A stretch of DNA of 64,000 bases, taken from a virus. The position numbers and the translations under genes were made by a program. Below are positions 63,815 through 64,000 of the stretch, one piece after another. The notes beneath the pieces are model-generated. The model was not told where the DNA came from. It ran no database searches and was given only the letters and a program-made list of their open reading frames with translations. The DNA is taken from the IMG/VR virus record IMGVR_UViG_3300020195_000009, positions 222,006-286,005 of that record; one strand, 5' to 3'. Numbering within the stretch: the stretch's first letter is position 1; each line of letters opens with the position of its first letter.

Positions 63815-63954
63815 GCCAAGAAGACCGAGCCAAGAAGAAGGCCGTGGCTACGACCAGTGAGGGCTGGGGTCGGGACCGGATGAACAAGACCCACCGCAAG
63901 GGCCGGAAGGGCGCCAAGAAGCAAGAGGGCCGAGCCCGACGAAGGGGTCTGTAA
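63811..63954 (+). CDS. 47-aa highly basic protein
   Basis: GTG start; about half the residues are Lys/Arg (HRKGRKGAKKQEGRARRRGL). Likely binds nucleic acid. Confidence 0.5.
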   Translation: MSQEDRAKKKAVATTSEGWGRDRMNKTHRKGRKGAKKQEGRARRRGL

Positions 63955-64000
63955 GCTCCTCAACCCGTTCTTCTATGCGGCTAACCGCACCATCGAAACG

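Overview
The window looks like part of the genome of a large tailed double-stranded DNA phage (Caudoviricetes, possibly jumbo-sized). The evidence is paralogous virion/fibre proteins at the left end, a tail-type protein at 39-40 kb, two tRNA genes, a tyrosine recombinase, and about 130 tightly packed, mostly small genes linked by ATGA/GTGA/TGATG overlaps. The host cannot be named. The sequence is GC-rich, and one island (27.2-28.3 kb) carries a zincin-like gene of a type I associate with deltaproteobacteria/Myxococcota, which is only a hint.

Layout. 0-6.1 kb: plus-strand virion genes (two long paralogues, an IPT/TIG protein, two MADQGASQAR paralogues). 6.1-10.4 kb: a frameshifted phosphatase, then minus-strand genes including a secreted protein, a coiled-coil protein, a broken Ro60-type vWA fragment and a zincin-like protein. 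10.5-16.4 kb: a plus-strand operon with two unusual GHKL-ATPase proteins that both end in an HExxH motif. 16.7-22.5 kb: nucleotide/ADP-ribose functions (ADP-ribosylglycohydrolase, dihydroorotase, macro domain), two tRNAs with a CUA (amber) anticodon, a Pth2-like protein and a receiver domain. 22.5-29.3 kb: small genes, a SLOG-like protein, a phosphoesterase, a J-domain-like protein, a second receiver and the foreign-looking island. 30.38-30.99 kb: no credible gene, but on the minus strand a dense set of GNRA-capped hairpins behind its own promoter, a candidate large ornate RNA. 31-36.6 kb: small-gene operons. 36.6-45.2 kb: minus-strand genes (HTH-like proteins, tail protein, NUDIX, PcfJ-like, uracil-DNA glycosylase). 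45.2-52 kb: small-gene operons with a broken ATP-grasp gene. 52-55.7 kb: integrase region with an eight-copy repeat, an IS200/IS605-type end hairpin and a second structured RNA. 56-60 kb: HTH-like gene and a stretch of damaged genes. 60-64 kb: a small-gene operon.

Regulation. Twenty-four copies of one bipartite promoter were found: TTGAWTC, 13-15 nt, GTGTTC. In 16 of them the ATG lies exactly 7 nt after the second box, so the transcript should start at or next to the start codon (leaderless mRNA). Others drive ribosome-binding-site leaders, and two drive the candidate RNAs.

Two further cross-cutting signals. A short peptide, TRF(E/D)R(I/L), often with an acidic tail, recurs at the C-terminus of otherwise unrelated small proteins and looks like a shared sorting, docking or stability tag. 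Several genes are broken by single-base shifts, often beside homopolymers, so some pseudogenes may be sequencing errors.
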